Positions 1-6,800 of a DNA stretch of 52,035 bases are shown in pieces. Source of the stretch: Candidatus Cryptobacteroides avicola (GTDB taxonomy: Bacteria > Bacteroidota > Bacteroidia > Bacteroidales > UBA932). The notes under the pieces are model-generated. The model was not told the origin of the DNA. It ran no database searches and was given only the letters and a program-made list of their open reading frames with translations. The stretch lies in assembly GCA_017695115.1 (NCBI GenBank), contig JADILV010000056.1:1-52035 (forward strand), read 5' to 3'. Position numbers and translations under genes: made by a program. Positions within the stretch are counted from its first letter, which is position 1; every line of letters starts with the position of its first letter.

Positions 1-261
1 GAAATCATGAAGAAGTCCGGCATTTATCGTTATGTATTAAGTGGAGACTTGCGCGACCTCAGTTTCCGCACTTTTGATAAAAAGCAGAAACGTGAAGCCT
101 ACGAGCGGCAACAAGGAATTTGTGTTCATTGTGGCAAGCATTTCGAGTTGGAGGAAATGGAGGCCGACCACATCACGCCGTGGAAAGAAGGTGGCACGAC
201 TGTGGCGGAGAATTGCCAAATGCTTTGCAAGAATTGTAATCGGATTAAAGGAGGAAGATAA
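1..261 (+). CDS. HNH endonuclease, C-terminal end of a DUF262/HNH (GmrSD-like) protein, 5' truncated by window edge
   Basis: The reading frame is open to base 1, so the first in-frame ATG (7) is probably internal and the gene starts outside the window. Numbering from that ATG, the visible 84 residues hold a complete HNH module: zinc-ribbon cysteines C39/C42 and C74/C77, the D54-H55 catalytic pair, N69 and N78, and the closing KGG. This ending, with a KREAY-type lead-in to the zinc ribbon, is typical of the C-terminus of DUF262-HNH proteins related to the GmrSD type IV restriction enzyme, which cut modified DNA. That assignment is inferred, because the DUF262 part is not visible. It stops 2 nt before the next gene and so probably shares its transcript. 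Base composition resembles the AlbA_2 gene at 3360 rather than the A+T-rich genes directly downstream. Confidence 0.8.
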   Translation, partial: EIMKKSGIYRYVLSGDLRDLSFRTFDKKQKREAYERQQGICVHCGKHFELEEMEADHITPWKEGGTTVAENCQMLCKNCNRIKGGR

Positions 262-263
262 CT

Positions 264-1196
264 ATGGGAGAATGGTCAAAAAAAATCGGTGAATATGGGG
301 AGGATGTTGTGGAAAAATTCCTCTCAATTATTGGTTGGTGTGAACCGATGAAAGGCATCACTATGCCTTGTTCTATGCAAAATGGAGAACATAAAAACGA
401 TAAAGGAGAAAGTGTTAAAACACACGGTATTGATTTTATGTACTCATACATGAACCCACTTATTGATAATCAATTGAATAATGTAATCATTTCTTCAAAG
501 TATTCAATGGAGAAATATCCCAATAGTCCAACGCAAAAATTTAAGTGGTTTATGACGGATTTAATCAATACAATGCAATGCTTTGGCTGTTCAGGGAAGA
601 AAACAGAAATTGCAGAACAATATTCTTGCAGTTCTATTAATGATATCGGTGTATTGTTTTGGCTAAATGGAGCAAAAGATAGTAGTGATGACTTAATCAG
701 TGCTATTTCTTCCGCTAGGATAGATATTGAATGTAATAATCCAATCTATATTGTTGATAATAGACATATCGTATTTATTCTTGAGCTGATGAAATACATC
801 AAATCATTACAAAACTATAACTATTCATTTTATTACCCTTCAACTGGTCTAAACATAAATCCGGTAACTCGAAAGAATACGGGTGATTTTCTGCCAGTTG
901 AGTATATAAACTCATCGTTAATTCCATTTAAATTAGAGAATAAAAATAATCCAAATGAAACCATTCTATTTATTGGTACAATCGAAAATTTCGAAAAAGA
1001 TTCTTTCATACGATTAATGGGATTGGCAAAAGATCTTTCAACCAATTTGGCAGGTCAAGTGATTATAGGATTCCCAGATTACAACAATTTGTTACATGAA
1101 GATGTTGTCAAAACATCCAAATTGGGATTCCAAGATGCCAACTATACAAAAACTGTAAAAGCAGTAAACTTTCTTAACCCAATAGACGCATTATAA
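264..1196 (+). CDS. GapS4a-like putative nuclease subunit of an anti-phage system
   Basis: 310 aa, no signal peptide or membrane segment. The N-terminus has the layout of a PD-(D/E)XK nuclease: a helix containing GEYGEDVVEKFL (residues 9-20, with E10 and E13), then D57 in THGIDFMY, then a strand ending in S77-x-K79. The ExK position carries Ser instead of Glu, so the active site would be a variant one. The opening residues and the THG-D and ISxKYS elements look like the GapS4a family, first described as half of the two-gene GAPS4 anti-phage system of Vibrio islands; this is from memory and unverified. An AAAGGAGG ribosome-binding site at 247-254, inside the end of the preceding gene, fixes this ATG. 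The stop lies 2 nt before the next gene. Strongly A+T-rich, suggesting transfer. The remaining two thirds of the protein I do not recognise. Confidence 0.6.
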   Translation: MGEWSKKIGEYGEDVVEKFLSIIGWCEPMKGITMPCSMQNGEHKNDKGESVKTHGIDFMYSYMNPLIDNQLNNVIISSKYSMEKYPNSPTQKFKWFMTDLINTMQCFGCSGKKTEIAEQYSCSSINDIGVLFWLNGAKDSSDDLISAISSARIDIECNNPIYIVDNRHIVFILELMKYIKSLQNYNYSFYYPSTGLNINPVTRKNTGDFLPVEYINSSLIPFKLENKNNPNETILFIGTIENFEKDSFIRLMGLAKDLSTNLAGQVIIGFPDYNNLLHEDVVKTSKLGFQDANYTKTVKAVNFLNPIDAL

Positions 1197-1198
1197 TC

Positions 1199-2326
1199 AT
1201 GAATACCTTACATAAAGACATAAATAAAATCATTCCTTTTGGAGAATTTCTTAGAGGATTTATTAATCAACGTTATATAACAGTCTCCGACTTATCTAGA
1301 GTATTACGGGAACGTGGAATTTTTGTGCTTAATCATGAAAAAGACATCATGGTTCCTATAATGCAGAACCTCTTATTGTCTCCAGCTGAATTTGATAAGA
1401 TACGATATTCTTTCTCTGAAAAAGAAGATAACGAGAAAAAATTTTCAAGGGAAATAATATGGAGCCGTAACGCTCAGATATTTGACCAAGAATTTCTAAC
1501 TGTGCCATTGGATGACTTTATAAAAAAACGCTTGCCAACATGTAAATTAATTCGTCCTGTGATATTTACCAAACAAGATAATAACCCTGATCATATTATT
1601 GCAACTTTTGAAATAGAAAGACATGATATGAATAAGTCATGGTATGAACAAACAAATATTTTTCATGGTAGTATTGAGTTTATAAATGACAATGGGAAAG
1701 GCCATGTTAGAATAACTCACACAGCGACTGAAACCAAAGATTTAGCCGAAGAAATTTTGAGGGTCCAAGTCAATCGATATAAAAGTAAAGGAATTATACC
1801 GCAAGCTGTTATACCTAAAAAAATCCTCTTTTCAGAATTTACAAATGCAAATAGGTTCGTGTTTTTCTATCGTCTTACAAATCAACTGGTAAATGACACC
1901 TTTTCATGTAATAATATAAAAGATATTTCCATAAAACCAGAAGAAAATAGCACACTTCCGGAAGGTATATCATGGATGAATCGAATGAAGAAAATCCTGA
2001 TTTCTGGAGAGTCTTTAGATAAAACTTTTTTTATGAAAGAGAAAGCATATCACTCATCTCTAATTCTATGGAATATAGATGCTGTTTTTTCATTTGATTA
2101 TAAAGGAGAAAAAGGTACTGTAACTATTTGTTTGGGATTCCCTGATTATAATAAGAAATCACAAAATGCAGAATTTGAAATTACAATACATTCTTTAAAT
2201 AGCGATAATAGATTATTGCCTCGCGACAAGAAAAAGCTTGAATCACATTTACTTTCAGAGATGGATAAGCAAAAATCTTTAGTGCATAGCAACTTCATTG
2301 AATATCTTAAGGAACAAAAGAAATGA
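1199..2326 (+). CDS. GapS4b-like partner protein of the putative anti-phage pair
   Basis: 375 aa, soluble, no signal peptide. It begins with a segment rich in hydrophobic helices (DINKIIPFGEFLRGFI) followed by a possible winged-helix-like region (YITVSDLSRVLRERGIFVL, residues about 26-44), then mixed alpha/beta sequence without a catalytic motif I recognise. Position directly behind a GapS4a-like gene (2-nt gap), its size, and phrases such as NPDHI and FTNANR support a GapS4b assignment, but this rests on recalled resemblance, not on a search. If correct, the two proteins act together to detect phage infection and damage DNA or abort growth. Its last 4 nt overlap the ATG of the next gene, indicating translational coupling. 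A+T-rich like its neighbours on both sides. Confidence 0.55.
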   Translation: MNTLHKDINKIIPFGEFLRGFINQRYITVSDLSRVLRERGIFVLNHEKDIMVPIMQNLLLSPAEFDKIRYSFSEKEDNEKKFSREIIWSRNAQIFDQEFLTVPLDDFIKKRLPTCKLIRPVIFTKQDNNPDHIIATFEIERHDMNKSWYEQTNIFHGSIEFINDNGKGHVRITHTATETKDLAEEILRVQVNRYKSKGIIPQAVIPKKILFSEFTNANRFVFFYRLTNQLVNDTFSCNNIKDISIKPEENSTLPEGISWMNRMKKILISGESLDKTFFMKEKAYHSSLILWNIDAVFSFDYKGEKGTVTICLGFPDYNKKSQNAEFEITIHSLNSDNRLLPRDKKKLESHLLSEMDKQKSLVHSNFIEYLKEQKK

Positions 2327-3357
2327 AAGTTTCATATTTGGATACAATAATAGAATCTATTTGTTTGCACAAAGTTGGTAATAAGATTGCAGATGAAGGT
2401 ATCAAACTATCAAAAAAACATTTAATAGTACAAGATGATATCAAAAATATCCTTCTTAAATATTTTATAAGCTCCTTTCGTTTTGATGAATTGTATACAT
2501 TCTATCATGATTGTGACCTTTCATTAAACGAGGTTTATTACTATTGTTCAAAAATTTTTGCTACAAAAGAATGTATGCATGAGCAATCTATAAATCTCGC
2601 AAAGCATCTATATAATAATAGCACACATCCCAAAATCAAGATGGGAGAGTTTTATGTTGTCTATTTTAAAGATTGCGTTATAGATGAACAATTTGTAGAC
2701 GCAATAGGTATTTTTAAATCTGAAAACAAAGATACATTTTTGAAGATATATCCTAAAGATGATGATTTTGAAATAGAAAGCGAAAAAGGTATTAATGTTA
2801 ATAGATTAGACAAAGGTTGCTTAATCTTTAATACAGAGAAAGAAAATGGTTATATCGTTGCAGTTGTAGATAATACCAATAAAGGAACAGAAGCTCAATA
2901 TTGGATTAATGATTTTCTTCACATACGACAAAGAAAAGATAATTTCAATCAGACTCAAAATATGCTTTCTCTATGCAAGAGTTTTGTCTCTCAACTGTCT
3001 AGTAAGAATGGCAAGATAGGGAAAGCGACATATATGAACAGAAGTATTGAAGCTTTGAAAGAAGAATCTGTTAATATAAATACTTTTGCTGAACAAGTTT
3101 TTGAAACACCAGAATTGGTTTCTGAATTTAAACAATATAAAGAAACCTATCAAAGAGAACGTGATATAGAAATTGATGATACCTTTCAAACTGCATCAAC
3201 TGCAATAAAACGTAGAGCTACTGGTACCATGACAACAATCAAACTTGATAAGAACTTTGATATAAATATTCATGGTGGAGAGCAATATATAGTTCGGGGC
3301 TATGATGAAGAAAGAAAAATGTACTATTATCAATTATTCTTCAAAGAAGAAAAATAA
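2323..3357 (+). CDS. Nucleoid-associated protein, NdpA/YejK family (PF04245-like)
   Basis: 344 aa, close to the 335 aa of E. coli YejK. The family is recognised from YWINDFL (193-199) followed by RQRKDNFNQT (202-211), from the C-terminal pattern LDKNFDINIHGG, and from the closing tyrosine-rich strand. Bacteroidota versions end the same way. YejK proteins bind the nucleoid and, in E. coli, the ParE subunit of topoisomerase IV; the precise role is poorly known. The ATG overlaps the GapS4b-like stop by 4 nt and the stop sits 2 nt before the next start, so it is embedded in the defence-like operon and shares its low G+C. In this setting it may recognise foreign DNA or shield host DNA from the nuclease; that is inference. 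Confidence 0.8.
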   Translation: MKVSYLDTIIESICLHKVGNKIADEGIKLSKKHLIVQDDIKNILLKYFISSFRFDELYTFYHDCDLSLNEVYYYCSKIFATKECMHEQSINLAKHLYNNSTHPKIKMGEFYVVYFKDCVIDEQFVDAIGIFKSENKDTFLKIYPKDDDFEIESEKGINVNRLDKGCLIFNTEKENGYIVAVVDNTNKGTEAQYWINDFLHIRQRKDNFNQTQNMLSLCKSFVSQLSSKNGKIGKATYMNRSIEALKEESVNINTFAEQVFETPELVSEFKQYKETYQRERDIEIDDTFQTASTAIKRRATGTMTTIKLDKNFDINIHGGEQYIVRGYDEERKMYYYQLFFKEEK

Positions 3358-3359
3358 AT

Positions 3360-4712
3360 ATGATACTTACCGAATCCCAAAACATAGAGTTCAAAGAGTC
3401 TTGGCGTGACGAATACCAGAAATGGATTTGTGGCTTTGCCAATGCTCAAGGCGGTGTCCTTTATGTGGGCGTAAAGGATAATGGCGAGGTGTACGGCGTG
3501 CAGGATGCCAAGAAATTGATGGAGGACATTCCGAACAAGGTGCGCGACATGATGGGTATCTTGGTGGATGTCAATCTGAAAGAGAAGGACGGAAAGCAAT
3601 ATCTGGAGATTGTGACGGAGGCTTATCCTTATCCCGTCAGTTTTCGTGGCAAGTATTACCAGCGGAGCGGTGCGACTAATCAGGAACTGAAAGGAGCGGC
3701 ACTTGATCGCTTTATGCTTCGCAAGCAAGGCAAGACTTGGGATAGTGTGCCTGTACCTTATCTGAAAGCAGAGGATCTGGACAACGCTACATTTGATTTG
3801 TTCCGAAAGTATGCCAAGCTGAGTGGACGCATGGAGGAAGCGGACTTGATGGATGACAATCACGGACTGTTGGAGAAACTCCGGCTTTATGAGGGCAGTT
3901 ATCTGAAACGTGCTGCCGCCTTGCTGTTCCATCCTGACCCGGAAAAGTATGTGACCGGAGCGTTTGTAAAGGTCGGCTTCTTCCGTGAAGGTATGGATTT
4001 GGTGTATCAAGACGAAGTGCATGGCAATTTGTTCCAGCAAATCATGAAACTGATGGACTTGCTGTGCACCAAATACATGAAAGCCATCATTACCTACGAA
4101 GGCATCCAACGGATAGAAACTTTACCCATGCCCCGTGAGGTTCTACGTGAAGCGTTATTGAATGCCTGTATCAACAAAGACTACGCAGAACCTTCTCCCA
4201 TCCAAATCCGTGTGTATGAAAACAAGTTGGAGATTATAAACGGTGGTGTATTACCCGAAGGGTGGACTGTGGAAACCTTATTGTCTTCACATCGGAGTAT
4301 GCCTTACAACCCTGATATTGCTAACACATTCTTCCGTGCAGGTGAGATTGAGGCATGGGGACGCGGCATTGAACGCATCATCACGGCTTGTAAGAATGAC
4401 GGATTCTCCACACCGGAGTTCCGCTATGATGCTTCGGGTATTTGGACTACATTCAAGTTCGAATATCCGGAAAGGGCTACGACCCAGAAAACGACCAGAA
4501 AGCGACCAGAAAGCGACCAAAGCAAACAGGAAGATGCTATTATAGAACTTCTTAAAGAGAATCCCTATATTTCAAGAAAAGAGATTTCTGGCCGATTGGG
4601 ACTACATGACAGCAGTGTAAAAAGGCGATTAGCTTCACTTCAAGAGAAAGGAGCAGTTAAGCGTATAGGACCGGATAAAGGCGGCTATTGGGAAGTCCAA
4701 CAAGGATTTTGA
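3360..4712 (+). CDS. Schlafen/AlbA_2 domain, GHKL-ATPase-like, winged-helix regulator
   Basis: 450 aa. Residues 1-120 form a Schlafen AlbA_2 domain (SQNIEFKES at 6-14, then FANAQGGVLYVGVKDNGEVYG). Residues about 255-370 form the RecG-like ATPase domain of the HATPase_c_4 type (REALLNAC at 263-270, EIINGG at 291-296, EAWGRGIERI at 331-340). Residues about 390-447 form a winged helix (ISRKEISGRLGLHDSSVKRRL). Such proteins are common, poorly characterised regulators or defence components. The linker (373-389) is encoded by 11-bp tandem repeats at 4481-4523; because 11 is not a multiple of three, a change of one copy would shift the frame and remove the winged helix. G+C is clearly higher than in the three genes before it. 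It is the last gene of the packed operon. Confidence 0.8.
   Translation: MILTESQNIEFKESWRDEYQKWICGFANAQGGVLYVGVKDNGEVYGVQDAKKLMEDIPNKVRDMMGILVDVNLKEKDGKQYLEIVTEAYPYPVSFRGKYYQRSGATNQELKGAALDRFMLRKQGKTWDSVPVPYLKAEDLDNATFDLFRKYAKLSGRMEEADLMDDNHGLLEKLRLYEGSYLKRAAALLFHPDPEKYVTGAFVKVGFFREGMDLVYQDEVHGNLFQQIMKLMDLLCTKYMKAIITYEGIQRIETLPMPREVLREALLNACINKDYAEPSPIQIRVYENKLEIINGGVLPEGWTVETLLSSHRSMPYNPDIANTFFRAGEIEAWGRGIERIITACKNDGFSTPEFRYDASGIWTTFKFEYPERATTQKTTRKRPESDQSKQEDAIIELLKENPYISRKEISGRLGLHDSSVKRRLASLQEKGAVKRIGPDKGGYWEVQQGF
4481..4523 (+). repeat. 11-bp tandem repeat inside the AlbA_2/HTH gene
   Basis: Units of the form GACCAGAAAGC occur in a row: a first 12-bp variant (4481-4492), two identical 11-bp units (4493-4503 and 4504-4514), and a shortened 9-bp unit (4515-4523). 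Each unit is read in a different frame, giving the linker residues TTQK, TTRK, RPES and DQS. Both alternative frames downstream hit stops quickly (4543-4545 and 4553-4555), before the winged helix. Confidence 0.85.
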
Positions 4713-4805
4713 ACCAAGGTGGAGAAGTTTTCATGATCACATGTCTGACTTTCAAAAGAAAGCTGTATATTTTTCAAAGATAAAGGAAACCTCCACGCAA
4801 TCTGA

Positions 4806-4946
4806 CGCAGAACGCTGCAACAACTCGGTGGAGCAATAGCGGGAGATTACACTACTTGCCGATTTATAAATCAAAGATATTCAGCCACTTGGAAGGATAG
4901 TTCAATTCCTGGTGACCCTACACTGAAAAATCAAGCAGTTAGATGA
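4806..4946 (+). pseudogene. Possible decayed gene fragment (46 codons, no start)
   Basis: An open frame with protein-like composition runs from just after a stop at 4803-4805 to a TGA at 4944-4946 and ends inside the terminator hairpin, as a gene end would. Its translation includes LQQLGGAIAG and FINQRYSATWKDSSIPG. I do not recognise the family. No ATG/GTG/TTG with suitable context is seen near the left end. It may be the tail of a gene removed when the island was inserted or deleted, or chance. Confidence 0.3.
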
Positions 4947-4965
4947 AAATCTGACTGCTTTTTTT
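4933..4965 (+). terminator. Rho-independent terminator after the island
   Basis: Stem AAGCAGT-T-AGAT with loop GAAA and the matching arm ATCT-G-ACTGCTT, followed by seven T (4959-4965). It ends rightward transcription from the island, about 220 nt after the AlbA_2 gene stop. Confidence 0.85.
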
Positions 4966-5053
4966 CGTTTATGTCCGGCACCGTTTAAAGGCTGTTCTAC
5001 GGCTCAGAGTTAAACCGGGATGTAAACCGGAATTTCATTGGACCTGTGTTATT

Positions 5054-5587
5054 TTAGAACGTGATTCCGACAGTGATTTTAGGCATGGCCTTGACGTTTG
5101 ACGTGCCGTTTTCTCCGAACATGAAGACAGCTGCACCTAAAGTAAGGTTCATGCCGAGTCTGCTGTTGAATGCCCAGTCCCAGCCTATATTGGGGGCCAG
5201 TTCAAATGCGCTGCTGAAAGTATTGCCTGCCAGATTCTGCAAAGACGAGCAGTAACCGGCCCTGATGCCTGCTGTCGGAGTGCTGTTTTTTTCGAGAAAA
5301 TATGCTTTATACTCTGCGAAGAAGTGGAAGAATGACGGAATCTCGTCCATAGGTGCCGCGAACATTCCTACTCCGGCGCCCAGATAATGGTGCGGACTGA
5401 ACATATAGCCGTGTGAGGTGTCGAATCCTACCCAGACGCCGAGCTGGTCCGTAAAAGACACACTGCCTTTATAACCTGCTGTCCTGTAGAGGGGTCTGCC
5501 GTTGTCCAGCCTGTTTTTTGCTGATGATATATTGCATGCGGCGGCCATTGCAAGGCAAAGTGCCATAGTCAGAACAATTTTTTTCAT
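5054..5587 (-). CDS. Small outer-membrane beta-barrel-like protein
   Basis: 177 aa. An N-terminal export signal is clear (MKKIVLTMALCLAMAAAC). Cleavage could be by signal peptidase II at C18 (AAAC) or by signal peptidase I after NISSA. The mature part is rich in Gly and aromatic residues with alternating patterns (YLGAGVGMF, AGIRAGY, LGMNLTLGAAVF) and ends in a phenylalanine (ITVGITF), the classic C-terminal signal of outer-membrane barrels. The size suggests an eight-stranded barrel. It is the second gene of a leftward pair, 11 nt after the lipoprotein gene. No specific function can be assigned. Confidence 0.7.
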   Translation of the reverse strand: MKKIVLTMALCLAMAAACNISSAKNRLDNGRPLYRTAGYKGSVSFTDQLGVWVGFDTSHGYMFSPHHYLGAGVGMFAAPMDEIPSFFHFFAEYKAYFLEKNSTPTAGIRAGYCSSLQNLAGNTFSSAFELAPNIGWDWAFNSRLGMNLTLGAAVFMFGENGTSNVKAMPKITVGITF

Positions 5588-5598
5588 ACCATTATTTA

Positions 5599-5967
5599 TT
5601 AGTTTTGTTGCCGGATGTTGTCGTCTTTATGATGATGCTCATGATGGCAGTCCGAAGGTTTTTCTTCTTTCTGCGTCTTTCTGATCAGTTTGCCGTCTTC
5701 AAAATAGAACCAGGTGTCAAGCACGTTGCCGTATGCCAGTATTTCCTTGTACTGGATTTTCTCCATTGTCTTTCCGTTTTCCGAGTACATGCTTTCCGAG
5801 TAAGGTCGTCCGAATTTTCTTATAACCGATTCTCTGGTATCACCTATTGATATTTTTTCATTTGTATATTTTGTGTGGTATAAAGAGGCGCAACCCGCAG
5901 CTGACAGGAGCAGGAATCCGGAAACGGACAATAATGACAACATTTTTCTGATACAGATCGTTTTCAT
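5599..5967 (-). CDS. Small lipoprotein with BamE/SmpA-like domain and His-rich tail
   Basis: 122 aa. The signal peptide ends in a lipobox SAAGC with C26 as the lipidated residue. The middle (KISIGDTRESVIRKFGRPYS ... WFYFEDGKLI) has the motif layout of SmpA/OmlA/BamE-like domains: a helix following a GDT/GMT element, an FGxP turn, then a strand carrying the DGKL element. Such domains are widespread in envelope lipoproteins. The C-terminus is unusual, with C-H-H-E-H-H-H and acidic residues at 102-110, a possible metal-binding tail. First gene of a two-gene operon with the barrel protein. No promoter of the TAnnTTTG type is seen just upstream. Function unknown. Confidence 0.7.
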   Translation of the reverse strand: MKTICIRKMLSLLSVSGFLLLSAAGCASLYHTKYTNEKISIGDTRESVIRKFGRPYSESMYSENGKTMEKIQYKEILAYGNVLDTWFYFEDGKLIRKTQKEEKPSDCHHEHHHKDDNIRQQN

Positions 5968-6053
5968 TCGCTATAATTTTAAATGACGTCCGTATAGATG
6001 CACATAATATCACATTTGTTACATTCTTGTGGATAATGTATGTAAAAATAACA

Positions 6054-6075
6054 TATATTTGCAGTGTTACTAACA
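6054..6075 (+). promoter_or_regulatory. Promoter and candidate operator of the TetR-efflux operon
   Basis: The -7 element TATATTTG is at 6054-6061, followed by CA. An 11-bp perfect palindrome TGTTA-C-TAACA (6065-6075) sits at the expected transcription start, where a bound TetR protein would block initiation. No consensus -33 TTTG is found 19-20 bp upstream (a TTG lies at 6027-6029). Confidence 0.5.
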
Positions 6076-6119
6076 ATGCTGTTAAATAATACGGTTAAAC
6101 AGATTTGTAAACAGGTTTT

Positions 6120-6800
6120 ATGGATATGTTTCAAGATACGCAGGATAACGGAACCGCCTCTGTGAAAAGTACGGAACAGGCGATAATGGATGCGGCGGAA
6201 GAAGTGTTCCTGGAAAAGGGGTACAATCTGGCGACTACTGTGCTGATTGCCAAAAAGGCCGGAGTGACGCACGCGATGCTCCATTATTACTTCCGGACCA
6301 AGGAGCACATTTTCATGAAAGTGCTTGAAAAGATCTTGCGGGAACTGATGCAGTCTTTCCGTCCGGTAATGTCAAAAGGGGAACCGTTCTGGGAAACCCT
6401 TGAAAAAGGCATTTCCACTCATTTCGATTTCTTTGCGGAACACCCCCGCTTCGCCACTTTCCTTTATGATACCATAATGCACAACCCGGAACTGGTAGCG
6501 CGCCTGAAAGAGAATGTCTTTCCTGTCCTGCATAAGATATACGATTTCCATATCGGAATGATACGTGAAGAAATGGACAGAGGAAGGATAAATGAAGTGG
6601 ACCCGATGCAGCTCATAGCCGATATCGTTACACTCAATCTCTCTACATATCTGCTTCTGCCGGTGGCAGGAAGAATGTTTCAGAATGCCGGGGATCCTGC
6701 CCCTGTTCCGGATGAAACCACTCTGAAAGGAATTCTCGAAAACAGGAAGGCGGAAATCATTGCGCTGATAAGATACAGACTTTACGGAAAAATACAATGA
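6120..6800 (+). CDS. TetR/AcrR family transcriptional regulator
   Basis: 226 aa. The N-terminal TetR helix-turn-helix spans about residues 19-65 (AIMDAAEEVFLEKGYNLATT, then recognition helix GVTHAMLHYYF at 48-58, then RTKEHIF). The C-terminal all-helical ligand domain starts near residue 75. TetR proteins usually repress the adjacent pump and release DNA when they bind its substrate. The stop overlaps the ATG of the outer-membrane channel gene (ATGA at 6797-6800), so the regulator is the first gene of the six-gene pump operon it probably controls. A palindrome in its promoter (6065-6075) is a candidate autoregulatory site. Confidence 0.92.
   Translation: MDMFQDTQDNGTASVKSTEQAIMDAAEEVFLEKGYNLATTVLIAKKAGVTHAMLHYYFRTKEHIFMKVLEKILRELMQSFRPVMSKGEPFWETLEKGISTHFDFFAEHPRFATFLYDTIMHNPELVARLKENVFPVLHKIYDFHIGMIREEMDRGRINEVDPMQLIADIVTLNLSTYLLLPVAGRMFQNAGDPAPVPDETTLKGILENRKAEIIALIRYRLYGKIQ

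Larger units (their letters stand above)
4713..5053. other. Intergenic region at the island boundary
   Basis: About 340 bp between the rightward island and the leftward envelope genes. It holds the gene remnant at 4806-4946 and a rightward terminator at 4933-4965. Two direct copies of an AAACCGG-type word occur at about 5012-5030 (TTAAACCGGG and GTAAACCGGA). I see no tRNA, att duplication or transposase. Confidence 0.6.

Noticed and set aside
3330..4109. Long minus-strand open frame opposite the AlbA_2 gene
   Set aside because: Sequence is low in protein-like features, no promoter element is suitably placed, and it lies wholly within a well-supported gene on the other strand.
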